Positions 22,701-37,700 of a DNA stretch of 64,000 nt are shown in pieces; position 1 is the first letter of the stretch; every line of letters begins with the position of its first letter. The DNA is from Glandiceps talaboti (taxonomy: Eukaryota; Hemichordata; Enteropneusta; Spengelidae), in the NCBI RefSeq assembly GCF_964340395.1, contig NC_135571.1:5837953-5901952 (forward strand), written 5' to 3'. The position numbers were made by a program, and so were the translations under genes. The notes below the pieces were generated by a model, which worked only from the letters and a program-made list of their open reading frames with translations, was not told the DNA's origin and made no database searches.

Positions 22701-25700
22701 GTATTGTAAACACATAAATATTGTATGCATACATTGCAACATTTTGAAACTAACTGGTATTTTGCAATGATGTATTTGTAATGCTAATTTCAACAGTTCT
22801 ATTATACCAGGCATATAGACGTAGTACTAGCAGACAGCCAAACACTGAGTTGAGATTTTGTCTACGTATTATCAGAACTTGAATCATGGCTTTCATACTT
22901 GTATAAGTTGTATATTACAACATACAAGGAGTACATATGTACTTGACATTTGGGATGATTGAAACTGGTCAATATTTGAGATATAGATTTATGTGTTTTT
23001 GAATTCCAAAGTTACAAGTACCAGACAGACAGCCTACTAAGTATCTAAATATTAAGTTGAGATTTTGTCTTCCTTTACTAATAGTTTGTATTCAGTTGAG
23101 ATGTTAAAGTTGAAACGATTTGTATTCAGTGTAAAGTTCAAAGTTGAAATGTTTTGTAGTCAGTGTAAAGGTCAAAGTTGAAAATATTTGCATTTAGGGT
23201 AAAGGTCAAAGTTGAAATGATTTACATTCAGTTTAAAGGTTATCATTGAAATGATTTATATTCAGTTTTAAGGTCGAAGTTGAAATGATTTGCCAGCAAT
23301 GTAAAGGTCAAAGTGCAAATGATTTGTAGTTGTATAAAGGTCAAAGTTGAAATGTTTTGAATTCAATGAAAAGGTCAAAGTTCAAATGATTTGTATTCAG
23401 TGGAGAGGTTGAAATGATTTATATTCAGTGTATAACAAGAAGCCATGTGCAACCGAATAGAAATAATTATAGATTTAATAATTTATAAGATCCAAATATG
23501 AAAGATTAATGTAGGATTCTGTCAAACCCAGCAAACAGTTATTGATCTTTTTCAGTATTCGCAGTTAGACAAAATATAAATGTACATACATGTAATATAT
23601 ATAGATGTAAAAAAAATCATAATTAAAGTGGCTATATGGATGAGGATTGGGTATTTATTTTGGATTTTTAATTTATAAAACAATTTTATCATGGCTTTCT
23701 ATTTGAAATATCAATCTGAAACAACATATTAAGCCCATGTTTGTATTCACTCAATTGCAAAAGATTAATGTGTCCAAATGTATGTTATTGTACATACAAT
23801 AACAAACTTTTTACACGTCTTTTAGCATTTTGTAATATGATGAGTTATAGACACAGACTTTGTCAATGTTTTTTCACATTGATTTTGTCAAGTAGGAAAC
23901 CATGATAAACTTATTTAATAAATTGAAAATCCAAAATAAATACCAAATCGTCATCCATTTAATATGCTGTTTCAAGAAAGTAATGCATCAGTCATATGCA
24001 ATGTTCTTGTAGATTATTGCCTAAATATATGCATGCATATACATACTACACTGGTCTAATTGCGTTTAAATTAAAGGCTGTATCGATAATTAGTAAGTTG
24101 AAATGCATGAAATAGTCCATATTACAGAAACCTATAGAAATACTAGCAGTATTGGTATTCAAATTTATTGCTTTTTATGGTATACAATGTGTATACTGCC
24201 ATGTTTAACTTACCATTCATTGGCTCTGTTTGATACAACCCTGCAGAAATCAGTAAAAAAATTACCCACGCTATACTTTAAGATAGCAAGATTTTATGAA
24301 TACAGTTTCTGGAAACATTTTGTCAAAATAAAATGAATTAATGTGCCACCATGCAGATATCAAATCCACTCATCGAAAAATTGTTTATTTACTGTATGTT
24401 TACAGTGGCCATATGGATGAGGATTGGGTATTTATTTTGGAATTTTGATTAATAAACATTTTTTATCATGGTTTCCTACTTGAAAAAATCAATATGAAAT
24501 AACATATACCAAGTCTGTGTTTGTAAATCAATACATTGCAAAAAGGTGAAAAATGTGTCAAAAAAAAAAAAAAAAGTTTGTCAATGTACATACAATAACA
24601 AACATTTTACACATTTAACAGTCTTTTGCAACAACACAGACTTGGTCTATGTTGTTTCACATTGATTTTTCAAGTAGGAATTAAGCCATTATAAAATTGT
24701 ATTATAAATTACAAATCCAAACTACTACCCAATTCTTATCCATACAGCCACTCTACATAGTTTACTTAACTTAGACAAAATGTAGCAAGAAATTCCAATT
24801 TTGCTATCTTAAAGTGTAAAATATGCAGTTTCTTTAATATTGGTGTCTGCATCATTGTATCAAACAGGACCAGTTAACGGTAACATTATAAAGGAAGAAT
24901 GTATTCCAAGAAGCACTGTACATTGCTTAAGTAACTGCATGCCTGAAAATAATATTAGTACTTACTGCCTTCTGTAGCACTGGTATGCTGCACTTTGGGC
25001 TTTACAATATGGAGCCTGTTAGTGGTGCTTGTAGTACTGTTTACATGTATCTCTCATACCCCTGCTTGTGTTGAGAATATGAGAATGTTGGTAATTATAT
25101 TGTACAATGTATGCTCAATAACCTGATTACAACCATGGTAACATTATTCAAATGAAGTCATGTAAATGTACACCCAACAACCTGATTACATCCATGACAT
25201 TATTTAAATGAAGTCATTATGTAAGTGTACACCCAATAACCTGATTACAATCATGACGTTATTCAAATGAAGTCATTATGTGAATGTGAGCCCTCTAACC
25301 TGATTACAACCTTGATGTTATTCAAATGAACTCATTATGTAAATGTACACCCAATAACCTGATTACAACCATGACGTTATTCAAATGAAGTCATTATGTA
25401 AATGTACACCCAATAACCTCATTAAAACCATGACGTTATTCAAATGAAGTCACTATGTAAGTGTACACCCAATAACCTGATTACAACCATGACGTTATTC
25501 AAATGAAGTCATTAATATGTAAATATAACCCATTAACCTGATTACAACCATGGCATTATTTAAATGAAGTCATTATGTAAATGAACCCTCAGTCAGAGAT
25601 GAACACAGGAGTTAACACATGAAGCATATGAAGTGTGTGTCTGATAATTTACATGTAATTAATATGTAAATTTAGCATAAAATATAAATGTTTGATAACA

Positions 25701-28700
25701 ACTTTTGGGTGTGTGGATTACTGAATCAGTTTTAAACATTCTCAACGCAAGTTGAAATGGTGGTATATGTATGAGAGATACACAGTAACCAAAAGTGCCA
25801 TAAAGTAATACACAGACTAAATATGTATAACGTGTATATTATAGTAATTTGGAATTTACTGTTAGTTAATTTAACTCTTCCAGTTTATTGATCAGAAGCC
25901 AATCTCCTGAATTATATTCACTGAATTGAGTTTTAGAAAAGACAACAGAACAGTGTAGTTTTGCAAGGAAAATAAATATTAAAATTACTGCAATGAGGTA
26001 TATATATACTACTAATTCTTTATATGTGGAAGTTTACAAACGGTTGTGAATATAGCTTAGGAGAAAAGGTGGTATATCCCATTTGTGGGTAGGCATTTTG
26101 TACCTTTGGTACCTTTTTACAATTTATATTATAAGTGTTAGTAATTGTTGTACCTTTCAGCATGTTGGCAGAATGATTTATGCAGTTCTGTTGTAGTCTG
26201 GCATTCTGTACCAAATATGGCAGTGGTTCTGATGTTTTCTGTTGTACTTGCCAAATATGGTAGTGGTTGCACACATGTTTTGTCGTATTTGCCAAATATG
26301 GTAGTGGTTGCACACATTTTCTGTTGTGCTTGCCAAATATGGTAGTGGTTGCACATAATTATATTCTGTTGTATTTGCCAAATATGGCATTGGCTGCCTA
26401 CATTTTTGTGTGGATGGGGTTCCATATATGGCAATGGCTGCATACAATTTCTATTAATGCCATATATGGCAGTAGTTGTAGCCATTTTCAGTGGAAGTGT
26501 TTGCCATATATGGAAGTGGCTATGAATACATATATATTTTTTTGGTTGTGTTTGCCACATGTGGCAGTGACTGTATATAATTATAAATTTATGTTGCAGT
26601 GGTTGTCCATGCATGTGCTTGCATATACATATATAAATAAATATTGCCATTATATTTTTTATTATTTATCATTCATATTAATAATAACAATGTATTTTTC
26701 TTCACAGTCATAGTGCAAACCCACTGGGAGCCTCCTACTACCATACACAAAATAGACCGAGTGCCGTTGCCGGCAAAAGGTTCATAAAAATCATAAGTAT
26801 TTTATTTCTTTTAAACATCTTATGAAATCATTGACTTGCCTCCTTACGGTGGTGTTTCCTACATTAGTTATTACTTTCCTTTATTTGAATTTTTGTTTTC
26901 AAAGGCCTCAAAATTGTTCAGTAGAACATTAAGGGTGTAATCATAGTTAGGGTATAAATTACATAGAGTTACAGAAACCAAATCATTAAAGCCTGATACC
27001 CTATGTAGGGTGTAATTACATAGAGTTACAGAAACCAAGTCATTAAAGCCTGATACCCTATATATAGGGTGTAATTACATAGAGTTACAGAAACCAAGTC
27101 ATTAAAGTCTTATGCCCTATATATAGGGTGTAATTACATAGAGTTATAGAAACCAAGTCATTAAAGCCTGATACCCTATATATAGGGTGTAATTACATAG
27201 AGTTACAGAAACCAAGTCATTAAGTCTTATGCCCTGTGTAGGGTGTAATTACATAGAGTTACAGAAACCAAGTCATTAAAGGGTTGATAGATTCTTAGGT
27301 TAGATTTATAGTTTCTTGGGGCTTGTAAGTTGTATGTAGCAAGGTGAGAAACTAATTTATAATCATACCATTTTAAAATACTTAATTAGAACCAAATTTA
27401 AAATGAAAACCAAAACACATCACTACAAAAGGAGACAAGTCTATATGCCTGTCAATACATTGCTTAGCATCAGAAACATTCAGATATTGTTATCTGAAGT
27501 TGTTTCTTAGCTGTTATTTTGGGGCTGAAAAATCATCTAATGTACGTAAAAAGAAATAGTTAATTATTTAAGCATTTAATTACATTTCATCTTTGTTTTG
27601 TTTTGCTTGAAAATATTCAGTGTTGCTTTGTTTGCTTTTGCTCAAAATCATTTTGTCTCACTTTGCTATGAGTAATCTTTATCATGAATGTACTATCTGG
27701 TACCTCTTTTTTGCAACTATGTACTATGAATTTAATATTATATTTTAGTAAGTTAACTTAAAGGGACATGGTCAGCAACTCCTGAATGTCATTTTTGTTT
27801 CCAAATAAAAGGTTACTTATATTTTACCCTTCACTGTCACTTGTCTAAAAATTAGCAGCCACTAGCGAAACTCCTAGCATATAAACTGCTATGTCCGTAA
27901 GATACTATGGTCTAATATATAAGATATTTATTCATATAGTATGGGAATACAGTATCACAGCAGTTTAAGTTTATACGGTGGAAGTTTTGCCAGTGGCCCC
28001 ATCTAGACGGCACTAAAAATCCTACCTGAGGTAGGATTCAGGATAGTTTGAAGCCTGTGTAGACACAAACACATCCTGAACCTGTCCTGAAACCGTCCTG
28101 ACTTAGGACACCTTTGAGAGGTTTCCTGAAACCCTCCTGACTTCATTCTATGTACTGTCAGGACGGAAACGCACGACATCTACGCTGTAACCTTCCTGTG
28201 TGTGGACACAAACCTATCCTACCTCAGGTAGGACTTGGGACTGCCTCAGGTAGGACGACCTACGTGTAGATGGGGCTATCATCTACTCGTCATTAAATAA
28301 GTGACAGTGAAGGGTAAAATATAAATAAACTTTCATTTGGAAACAAAAAATACTGACATTTTGCAGACCACGTCCCTTTAAAGTAGTATTCCATAGGTCT
28401 CAACTGTATACTGTTGCGAAACATAGATTCTGCCTTCTCTTATATACAGATGTACAGTAGTGGCAAGCAAACTGTGGTGTTTGCTCTGCACACTGTCAAA
28501 TAAATTTTTTGTGTACATAAACAAAAAAACTACAGTTACCTTGCCATTGCTGTATATATCCTGATATATGAACTGTGAAAATTATGGTTGGGATTGACAG
28601 ATACCACCATAATTATAATTATACACATGTATAAAAGATTTTCTAATTGAGTTATCATAGAATGCAGCATTTTACTTCGTTCATATTAAAAGTGTTTGCT

Positions 28701-31700
28701 TGCTGTAGAGTAATCTCATCTTGTGGCTGTGCATAACTTTTATTTGCAGATTTTGAAATTATTTATTAATTTTTTGTTGTATTTTAAAAGCTTTGCAATA
28801 GCATACTTTTTAGCAATACATAACTTTTGCATGTTTTAACATTTTTACATAGTATTCTAAAAATATTATAATTATAATATTAACATTTATTCATTCAGTT
28901 TCAATTTTTTCACACATTTTTCATTTTTATTTCTTACCATCATAGTGCATTACATGTCTCACTGTTGATGAAAAATATTTCCTGTTTGTTTCTTTGTTTG
29001 TTTGTTTGTTTGTTTGTTTTCAGTTTGTTTGCAGAACTGTTATCCAGTGGTCAAGTTATATGTTAATTAGTTGCATGTATTTGTTCCTTGTTCCCGTCCT
29101 CCAGTATTTCTCCTATAAAGTCATACTTTAGGGTTCTTCCCATCCCCATATGAGTGCTGGTCAGTCATAAATATTCATGAGTTTTAATATTGATTAGGGA
29201 ATCAATATTCAAAAGATGTAGCTTGCTTGTTGTAATTATGAAGTATATAATATTGGAACTGATTGGCTGTACAAAGTCAATATTGCATGTGTACATTGTT
29301 GGGATATTTTGTCTGTTGCTACTGACCAGTGCTATCCAGCATGGGGAGAACCTTGTGCTTATGTACATATACATACACCCAACCCATGTTTGCAAACACA
29401 AATTCATAGTAAACTTGGTCACAGTTTTGTACATTTTTTCATAGACCTGGCATGACGCCAAGGTCTTATCAATTTTTTCATCAATTTGACAAACATAGGA
29501 GTAGCCTTTGTGCATACTTCAACTACATTTTATTTGCATATTAACACATATTTGCATATATTTGCATATTAACACATAGTATAACAGTTTTATAATCCAA
29601 AGAAACGTCATTTTTTAAAAGATATTTCATACAGTACGCACTGATATGTTTGACTATATCTTTGTAAGGTCACACTGTGCATGTATTGTTTATGGAATCG
29701 CAATATTCTGTATAGATCTACGTCTCTATACATAACTCTTCTATACCTTCTCTCTCTCATTGTTATTTTTGAAATATAATTATACCCTACTTTGCATGTA
29801 CACCCTTCAGTTATAGACACTACATACTAAGTAAAAGGGAATGAAAGAGTAGCTGGAATTGCCATAAATTCATTAAGAATGTTTTCAAACTTTCAAATGT
29901 TGTTTTACATTTCTGCAATGTGTATCCTTTATGAAAAAGATGTTCTTGGCATGTGATGGTCTTGGAGCCCTGCTGTTTGCATATCTGATGTTGTTTCTTC
30001 CTCTAATTTTTTGCTTCCATAAGCATATTTTGTGTACATACCTTGATTTTAACCAAGACATTAAAAAATTAATGTTAATAATAACTAATACCCAATATGC
30101 ATATAGGAAGTACATGTACCTGCTGACAGCACAACTCCGTTGAATTTTGTCTGTTGATTGAAAACCTAATCTTCTCACGGCCATTTTTTATATGGACTTC
30201 ACCTGAAGATTTGAATAACCCCCATTCCATATTATCTTCTAAGTTCCAATCTATTTACAAGATGCATGCCACAAAATTTTAGCTTTATCTGTCTACTAAT
30301 ACCTCAGATACCAGCATCTAGTAACTACTCGTATTTAGCTTACTACTATTGCACTGGTACCCTTCTTTTTGCAGCTCTTCTCACAAAGCATTTCAAATGA
30401 TGACACTAACTCTAGACTCTCTCACAATCCTTGACGCTTCATATAAGTAGCTAAAACTTGGGTTGTTTTGTATGTATCTACTGCATAATTTGTACTCGTA
30501 TACTAGTATCCCAGTATCCCTGTACTGTACGTTGACATCAACAAAATGTTAGCCCTATGTAATCAATGAGGGCGTACATTATAGGTATACTGGAATACTA
30601 GTATACGAGTACACTTATGCAGTAGATACCGGTACATACAAAACAACCCAAGTTTTAGCTATTTATGCAAAGCTCCGAGGACTGTGAGAGAGTCTACACT
30701 AACTCATACTTTGATGGAGTGATATTTCTCTACTCCAGTGATGGCTGCACCTGCAATATTCATAATGTACTGTGATATTTCACACTGACCTTTAACCTTA
30801 GAATCACTTGTCACATGCTATTATATATCAACATGCACGCAAGAAAGAAAAAGGGTCTCTTTGTTGATGACAGTGGTGCATTGCCCTGCTGTTATTTTAC
30901 TAATGACTGCATTTTGGACTCTTTTGAGCATTTTCATTTTTGTATTTGTGATATTTTCATCAGCCATTCAACCAGTATGTGTTCTACTTCACAACATAAC
31001 CCACTGCTGTCTGTCTTTGTCTTTGAACCTACAGACATACAATGTCGGGTTTGAATCTAGTCAGAGTGGATGGTTCACAGCGACAAATGAAGAGACGGGA
31101 ATCACTGAAAGATTTCACCATAGCAACACCAGAAGAATTTGTCAGGAAGTTTGGAGGTGATCGGAATATCAACAAGGTAGGGCTGTCTGTTATTATATAC
31201 ATTAATTACCATGGCAACACTTCAATTGAAGAAAGTTCGGTCAAAAGAACACTTACAAAGATTAAGAGTACAACCGACAGTAAACATAACAGCCAAGAAG
31301 AAATCACAAAGTATACACTGCATTGGATTTCAATTAGATTTTTATTTATTTTATTTATTTTTTATTTATTATTTTATTTTTTAATTTTTTTTGATTGATA
31401 TACATACATAGGCAAACCCGCCATGTTGAATATTGCATCATGGGAAATGTGATAATAAATACGAATCAATTAGTATTGTAAACAATATTGTTTGTAACCA
31501 CAAATAATCAATTCATAGTCACCCTGACCATTTATTTTATCAGTAGCTCCAGATTAGGTATTACGATAACCACAGATAATCCCACAGTCCTTTGCGTCTG
31601 AGCATGCTCAGTCTGGATTACAAGTTCCCTATTACTCAGTAGCTGTTGCTGTCATCATTGTTTACACCTAAATAGTTAATGAATTTGAAGTAAACAATAT

Positions 31701-34700
31701 TTCTAAAATATTGTGTGAATCATTCATTCCTGTACAGGTATTAATTGCCAACAACGGAATAGCAGCTGTTAAGTGTATGAGATCTATAAGGAGATGGGCT
31801 TATGAAGTATTCAGAAATGAACGTGCCATTCAATTTGTTGCCATGGTAACACCAGAAGATCTGAAAGCAAATGCAGGTAATGTTAATCTCATATACAGTA
31901 GTCTAATTTATACCATTATTTAGTCTCATTTATTCAGCCTTTCATCCAGACAAAAAGTCGGGGAAAATGATTCCCAAATCACCCGAACCAGATCTCTCTC
32001 CCTGAACTCTATATTCTGAGGAGTACTTCATATCCAACTTAGCATTATGACCAAACCTATACCATGTATACCCCCAAGGTACACACAGACAGGCCTAGGA
32101 AGTAGAACACCACCATGGCAAATTTTGGAAAGGCCTATTGCTGCCAAAATTATTACCCATATGATGACCGTGACTTCTTTCTGTGAAAGCAGAAGAATTA
32201 CTGTTATAGTATTTACCAGAGATTGAAACTCTATACACTGGCTGTAATTGTGAAGTTTTGGTGAGGTTTAGTGAACATGCCAAAAGTATAAAATTGACAA
32301 TTTCTCCATCACTTTGATAGTTACGATAAGGCTATAATCTAGCTTGTTAATATCTCTCATTCTCTTTATTCTGTTTTTTTCACTCTAACCTTTCCACATT
32401 GTTTGATTGTAGAGTACATCAGAATGGCTGATCACTACGTCCCTGTGCCTGGAGGTTCTAATAATAACAACTATGCCAACGTAGACTTGATTGTAGAAAC
32501 AGCTAAACGTATAGGAGTACAAGCTGTGTGGGCTGGCTGGGGTCATGCCTCAGAAAACCCCAAACTACCTGAATGTCTACACAGAAACAACATAGTCTTC
32601 ATCGGTGAGTAATGTTTCTATGTGAAATGTCAGCATAGAGGGCGCCATTCAGCATCTGATCTCTGAATCCTTACCATGTTTTATTCACTTGGGAACAACT
32701 TTTTTACATTTTTCAAAATCTGTAAAATCTGTTACAGACCTATCTACAGAATACAACGACATAGTTCCAAGGAAATCATTCGCTACATTTGCATCTTTTG
32801 TTATTTATTTTCTGTCTGTGAATAGACCATTGCTGTCGTGGACAATCGGGCTATAACTCTTGGAGGCACAATCATTTTAAAAGTTCTACCATTTGCATTC
32901 TTACTGATCAACCAGAGAATGCCATGTGGGCATTGGGTGACAAGATAGCTTGCGCCAATGTAGCTCAGAGTGCTAACTTACCAACACTGCCATAGAGAGG
33001 TAGTGGGTTGACTATAGAGGGCACTATCATCTCAAAAGGTCTATTTTTGTTCGTTCATACTCTAGGTCCACCAGAGAATGCTATGTGGGCATTGGGTGAC
33101 AAGATAGCTTCCTCTATTGTAGCACAGAGTGCTAACTTACCAACACTGCCGTGGAGTGGTAGTGGATTAACTATAGAGGGCGCTACATCTCAAAAGGTCT
33201 ATTTTTGTTCGTTCATTCTCTAGGTCCACCAGAGAATGCTATGTGGGCATTGGGTGACAAGATAGCTTCCTCTATTGTAGCACAAAGTGCTAACTTACCA
33301 ACACTGCCGTGGAGTGGTAGTGGCTTAACTATAGAATGGTCAGAAGAAGATCTTAAAAACAGAAAGATAGTTACTGTACCAGATGGCATTTATAAGAAAG
33401 GGTGTGTAGAAGGTATTGAAGAAGGATTACAGGTACAGAGTTAATCATTATTAATCAACACCCTCTCTAATCACATTTTGAAACCCATGCAGACAAAAAA
33501 ATCAGTACGTTAAAATCAGTACATTTTAGACCAAAGCAAAATTGAAAGTAGTGTAGCGTGGACCATATCAACTTGAAAAAAACAACACATGTAGAACAAA
33601 GGGATAGACATATACATGCACAATAAAGGGGAGTACCCCTTGGGGGGTGGAGTAACTGTGACCATGTGTATGACATTACAATATCTACCATTGTGTTTAT
33701 CTTCAGTCTACCCTCCTCCCCATCTACCCCCCACCCCACCCCAGTGTCTGTGAATCTAATATTACTATATTTACCATTATTGTTTTTCTTCAATATTCAG
33801 TCTACTCTACCCCCCCCCCCCCATCAATTTTCACTCTCAGGGTAGCCATAACTGTGAGTATGACATTACAGTACTGTATCTACCATTGTGTTTATGTTAT
33901 CTACCCTACCCACCCACCCACCCATCCCCCTCCAGCTCCACCCTCAGGGTAGCCATAACTGTGAGTATAACATTACAATATCTACCATTGTGTTTATGTT
34001 ATCTACCCTACCCCCCTCCCCTTCTGTCTCCACCCTCAGGGTAGCCATATAACTGTGAGTATGACATTACAATATCTACCATTGTGTTTATGTTATCTAC
34101 CCTAACCCCCTCCCCCCTCCAGCTCCACCCTCAGGGTAGCCATAACTGAGTTTGACATTACAGTATCTACCATTGTATTTATGTTATCTACCCTACCCCC
34201 CTCCGCCCCCCCCCCCCCCCCCATCTCCACCCTCAGGGTAGTCATAACTGTGAGTTATGACATTACAATATCTACCATTGTGTTTATCTCTAGTCAGCAC
34301 ACAAGATTGGATTCCCTGTTATGATAAAAGCTTCTGAAGGTGGTGGTGGTAAAGGTATCCGTAAAGTAGAGTCAGCTGATGATTTCCCCAATGCATTCAG
34401 ACAAGTACAATCTGAAGTGCCTGGTTCTCCTGTCTTTATCATGAAACTAGCTGAAAGGTAAGTATGGTTACCGTAACACCCATTCTCAAGTGAAACAATA
34501 ATTTCTGAAGTATACAGAGCAAGCAATTGGATACTGTCTCTCCTGTTATCTTCTAAATACCAGATAGCCTATTTTCAATAAGTGGACATTAGTTAGGGCG
34601 CATACCTGCTAGCCTCAGACCTAAAATATAATCTAAATTACAAGGATCTCCTGACTACTCCTGAATACAAACTTCACACCTATGACCCCTTATTAGGCTC

Positions 34701-37700
34701 ACATGTCCGCAAGGTCACGTGTACTGAATAGTTGGTCAATCTGTTGACAAAGACTGAAGTGTGTACTCGAAAATTTCAGGTATAATTTTCAAGTTTGTGT
34801 TTGGAATAAAAGTTCATTTCAATACCATTCAGCCTATAGTCAACTAGTGCTAGTGGACACTTAGTAGCATATACAACTCTTCCCAAACTGAGCAGTTCTC
34901 ATGACGAAAACAACCTCAGACTCAGAGTCTGTCCAGTACCACATACTAAACAAAAACAAAGAAGGGCGCCCTCAAGTGTTGTGTGATGGCTGATGCTTAT
35001 GATCATGACTAAGTCTTCACTGAATCCATATCCACAGATGAATGGCTACTAAAACGTAACTTGGTTCTTGTGTCAATAGAAATTTATAAGCTTTGTACAT
35101 AGTTTTGTCTAAACACATCCATAGATACTCATTTATCAACAAACAAGGGTGAAAATATATTTTCAGACAGTTATTAAAATGATTGTCATTTAAGGTATAG
35201 AGGTTTCTATTTACAGATGTACATTTTCTTTGCAGTGCTCGTCATTTGGAAGTTCAAGTCTTAGCTGACAAATATGGTCAAGCTATTTCCTTATTTGGTC
35301 GTGACTGTTCCATTCAGAGAAGACATCAGAAGATCATAGAGGAAGCACCAGTTAGTGTGGCTGATATGGATACATTCAGAGAAATGGAACAGGTAGGCAA
35401 CATTTTCTGTCAAAATTAAACGTTTATCTGGCGTTATAGATGGAAGTGTCAATCCATAGTTAGACGTATGGGAATTTTTACTGGCCTGGTGATGCTCTGT
35501 AAAACAGGGCGAAAGCTAGTCAGAACATTGGAAACCCTTTGAGTTCACATTGTTGTTTGTTGTATAGGCCTATAATGGCACAACAATCCTTTATATTGGC
35601 TAAACTCCATGGGAGCATACAATCTTGTACAACGGAGTAACTGGAAGACCTATGGTGATCGTGCTTTCTTGCGTACCGCCCCCCTCGCTTGGAACAATGT
35701 CCCTCTAGAAGTGCGGCAGTCACCCAGTCTTGATATTTTTAATTAGCGCATCTTGACTTATCTGTTTAGCAGAGCCTACTGACATCTCTATATACCCACA
35801 CTTTTGTAAAGCGCCATTGAACATTGCTACATAGTGGAGTTTGGCGCTATATAAATCTCTTTGATTGATTGATTGATTGATTGAATCTATTGCAGATTCT
35901 ATAAGCACAAGAATTGTTTTGTTCATTCAGCTGGTAACTATCTCTGACACAGTGGTTTCATCCATACTCATCCCAGACTCATAGAGACTCATAGTGACAA
36001 GGCCCTCTATGTAACTCATATTTCATCACCTACACAAAGAAAATATTGGGAAATAAAATGTTATGATTATCTCTTCCTCTAGGCTGCTGTTATCTTAGCT
36101 AAGATGGTTGGCTACGTCAGTGCTGGCACAGTTGAATATCTGTATAGTGAATCTGAAGGATTTCATTTCCTGGAGCTTAACCCTCGTTTGCAAGTTGAAC
36201 ATCCCTGTACAGAAATGGTAGCAGACGTCAATCTACCAGCTTGTCAATTACAGGTGGGAGAAACCATTTTGTGTATAGGAGAGAATGGATAAATAAAATC
36301 GCACAAACAAAATTTACAACACAATACAATACAATATACAATACAATACAATACAATATAATACAATATACAATACAATACAATACAATATAATACAATA
36401 TACAATACAATACAATACAATACAATACAACTTTATTTAATATCCCAGCGTGGGCAATTTTCTTTCTTATAACTTGTTGCAATCAAACCAAATTTTAGTA
36501 ACAAGCTCTTTAGTTCTCGTACTTCAAATTTTGAAGTCTATCAGGTAATTGGCTGGCAGAGGTTTACAAAGTGATAGATCGGAACAAATGAATGCGCCTT
36601 TTAAATAGTGATGGCGTCGCTAATAAGTTAGACTATGACATGTTGTGCTGTTCAGCCCTAATATCATAACTAGGCAAAGCCCATAAGCTCACGCAGGGTA
36701 GATTCATTTGTGACCGACTGCCTGGGCTGCCTCACGATGATATTGTAGATAACGCCCTCTGCATGGAGAATGCACATAACATATAGAATGCGTAGTCATT
36801 GCGCCACAATGCATCCATGGGTAAAACCACCCATTTTTTTTCGCATAGTATATAGAACGCACATGCGTACTAGTCATTGAGCCGCTACACAAGCTATCAA
36901 GCTTCATGATTGATTAGTTGATAGTGTACCATGAATGTCGTATCCTACAGACTACAAATAAGTTACCACGAGTGTGAGAACCTGAGATTGAGTCATAGAC
37001 CTATGTCAATAATATAAACCATATTTCTGCCTCCATATTTTCAAATATCATTACCTAATATCCCAATATTCTGCTTCAGATTGCCATGGGTATCCCCCTC
37101 CATCGAATCAAGGATATCCGTAATTTATATGGAGCACATTCCTGGGATGACACACCTATAGATTTTGATGAGTAAGTACACATATCCATAATTTTTATGA
37201 AGAACATTTATAGAATAATGTACCTATAGATTTTGATGAAGAGTATTAATTAAGTACACAAGTTGTGTGTCGGGAGCCATTTTGTGTTATTTAAAATCAC
37301 TTTGTACAGTTAGGCAATGAGTATCCTCTAAATCATCATGTTTACAATGTTACATATTAAAGTGGCCATATGGATGAGGATTGGGTATTTATTTTGGATT
37401 TTTAATTTATAAAACAATTTTATCATGGCTTCCTACTTGAAAATTCGATGTAAAACAACATATGTCAAATCCTTGTTTGTAACTCAATACAGTACAAAAG
37501 ACTTATTAAGTGTTTGTTATTGTATGTACAATAACAAACCTTTTTACACTTGTTTTAGCTTTTTGCAATGTATTGAGTAACAAACAAAGACTTGGTCAAT
37601 GTTGTTTCTGTCCATCCGTGTGTCCATGTGTCCATCTGTGCATGTGTCCATGTGTCTGTCCATGGCCGTGTGTCCATGTGTCCGTCTGTGCATGTGTCCA

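Noticed and set aside
25095-25600. Possible regularly spaced regulatory array
   Set aside because: Eight units of about 60 bp without any motif I could link to a factor. Treated as an ordinary minisatellite.
33066-33223. Copy 2 of ACC exon 6 as a functional mutually exclusive exon
   Set aside because: It lacks the second half of the exon and any good donor. Better explained as a partial duplicate, though kept as a finding for RNA checking.
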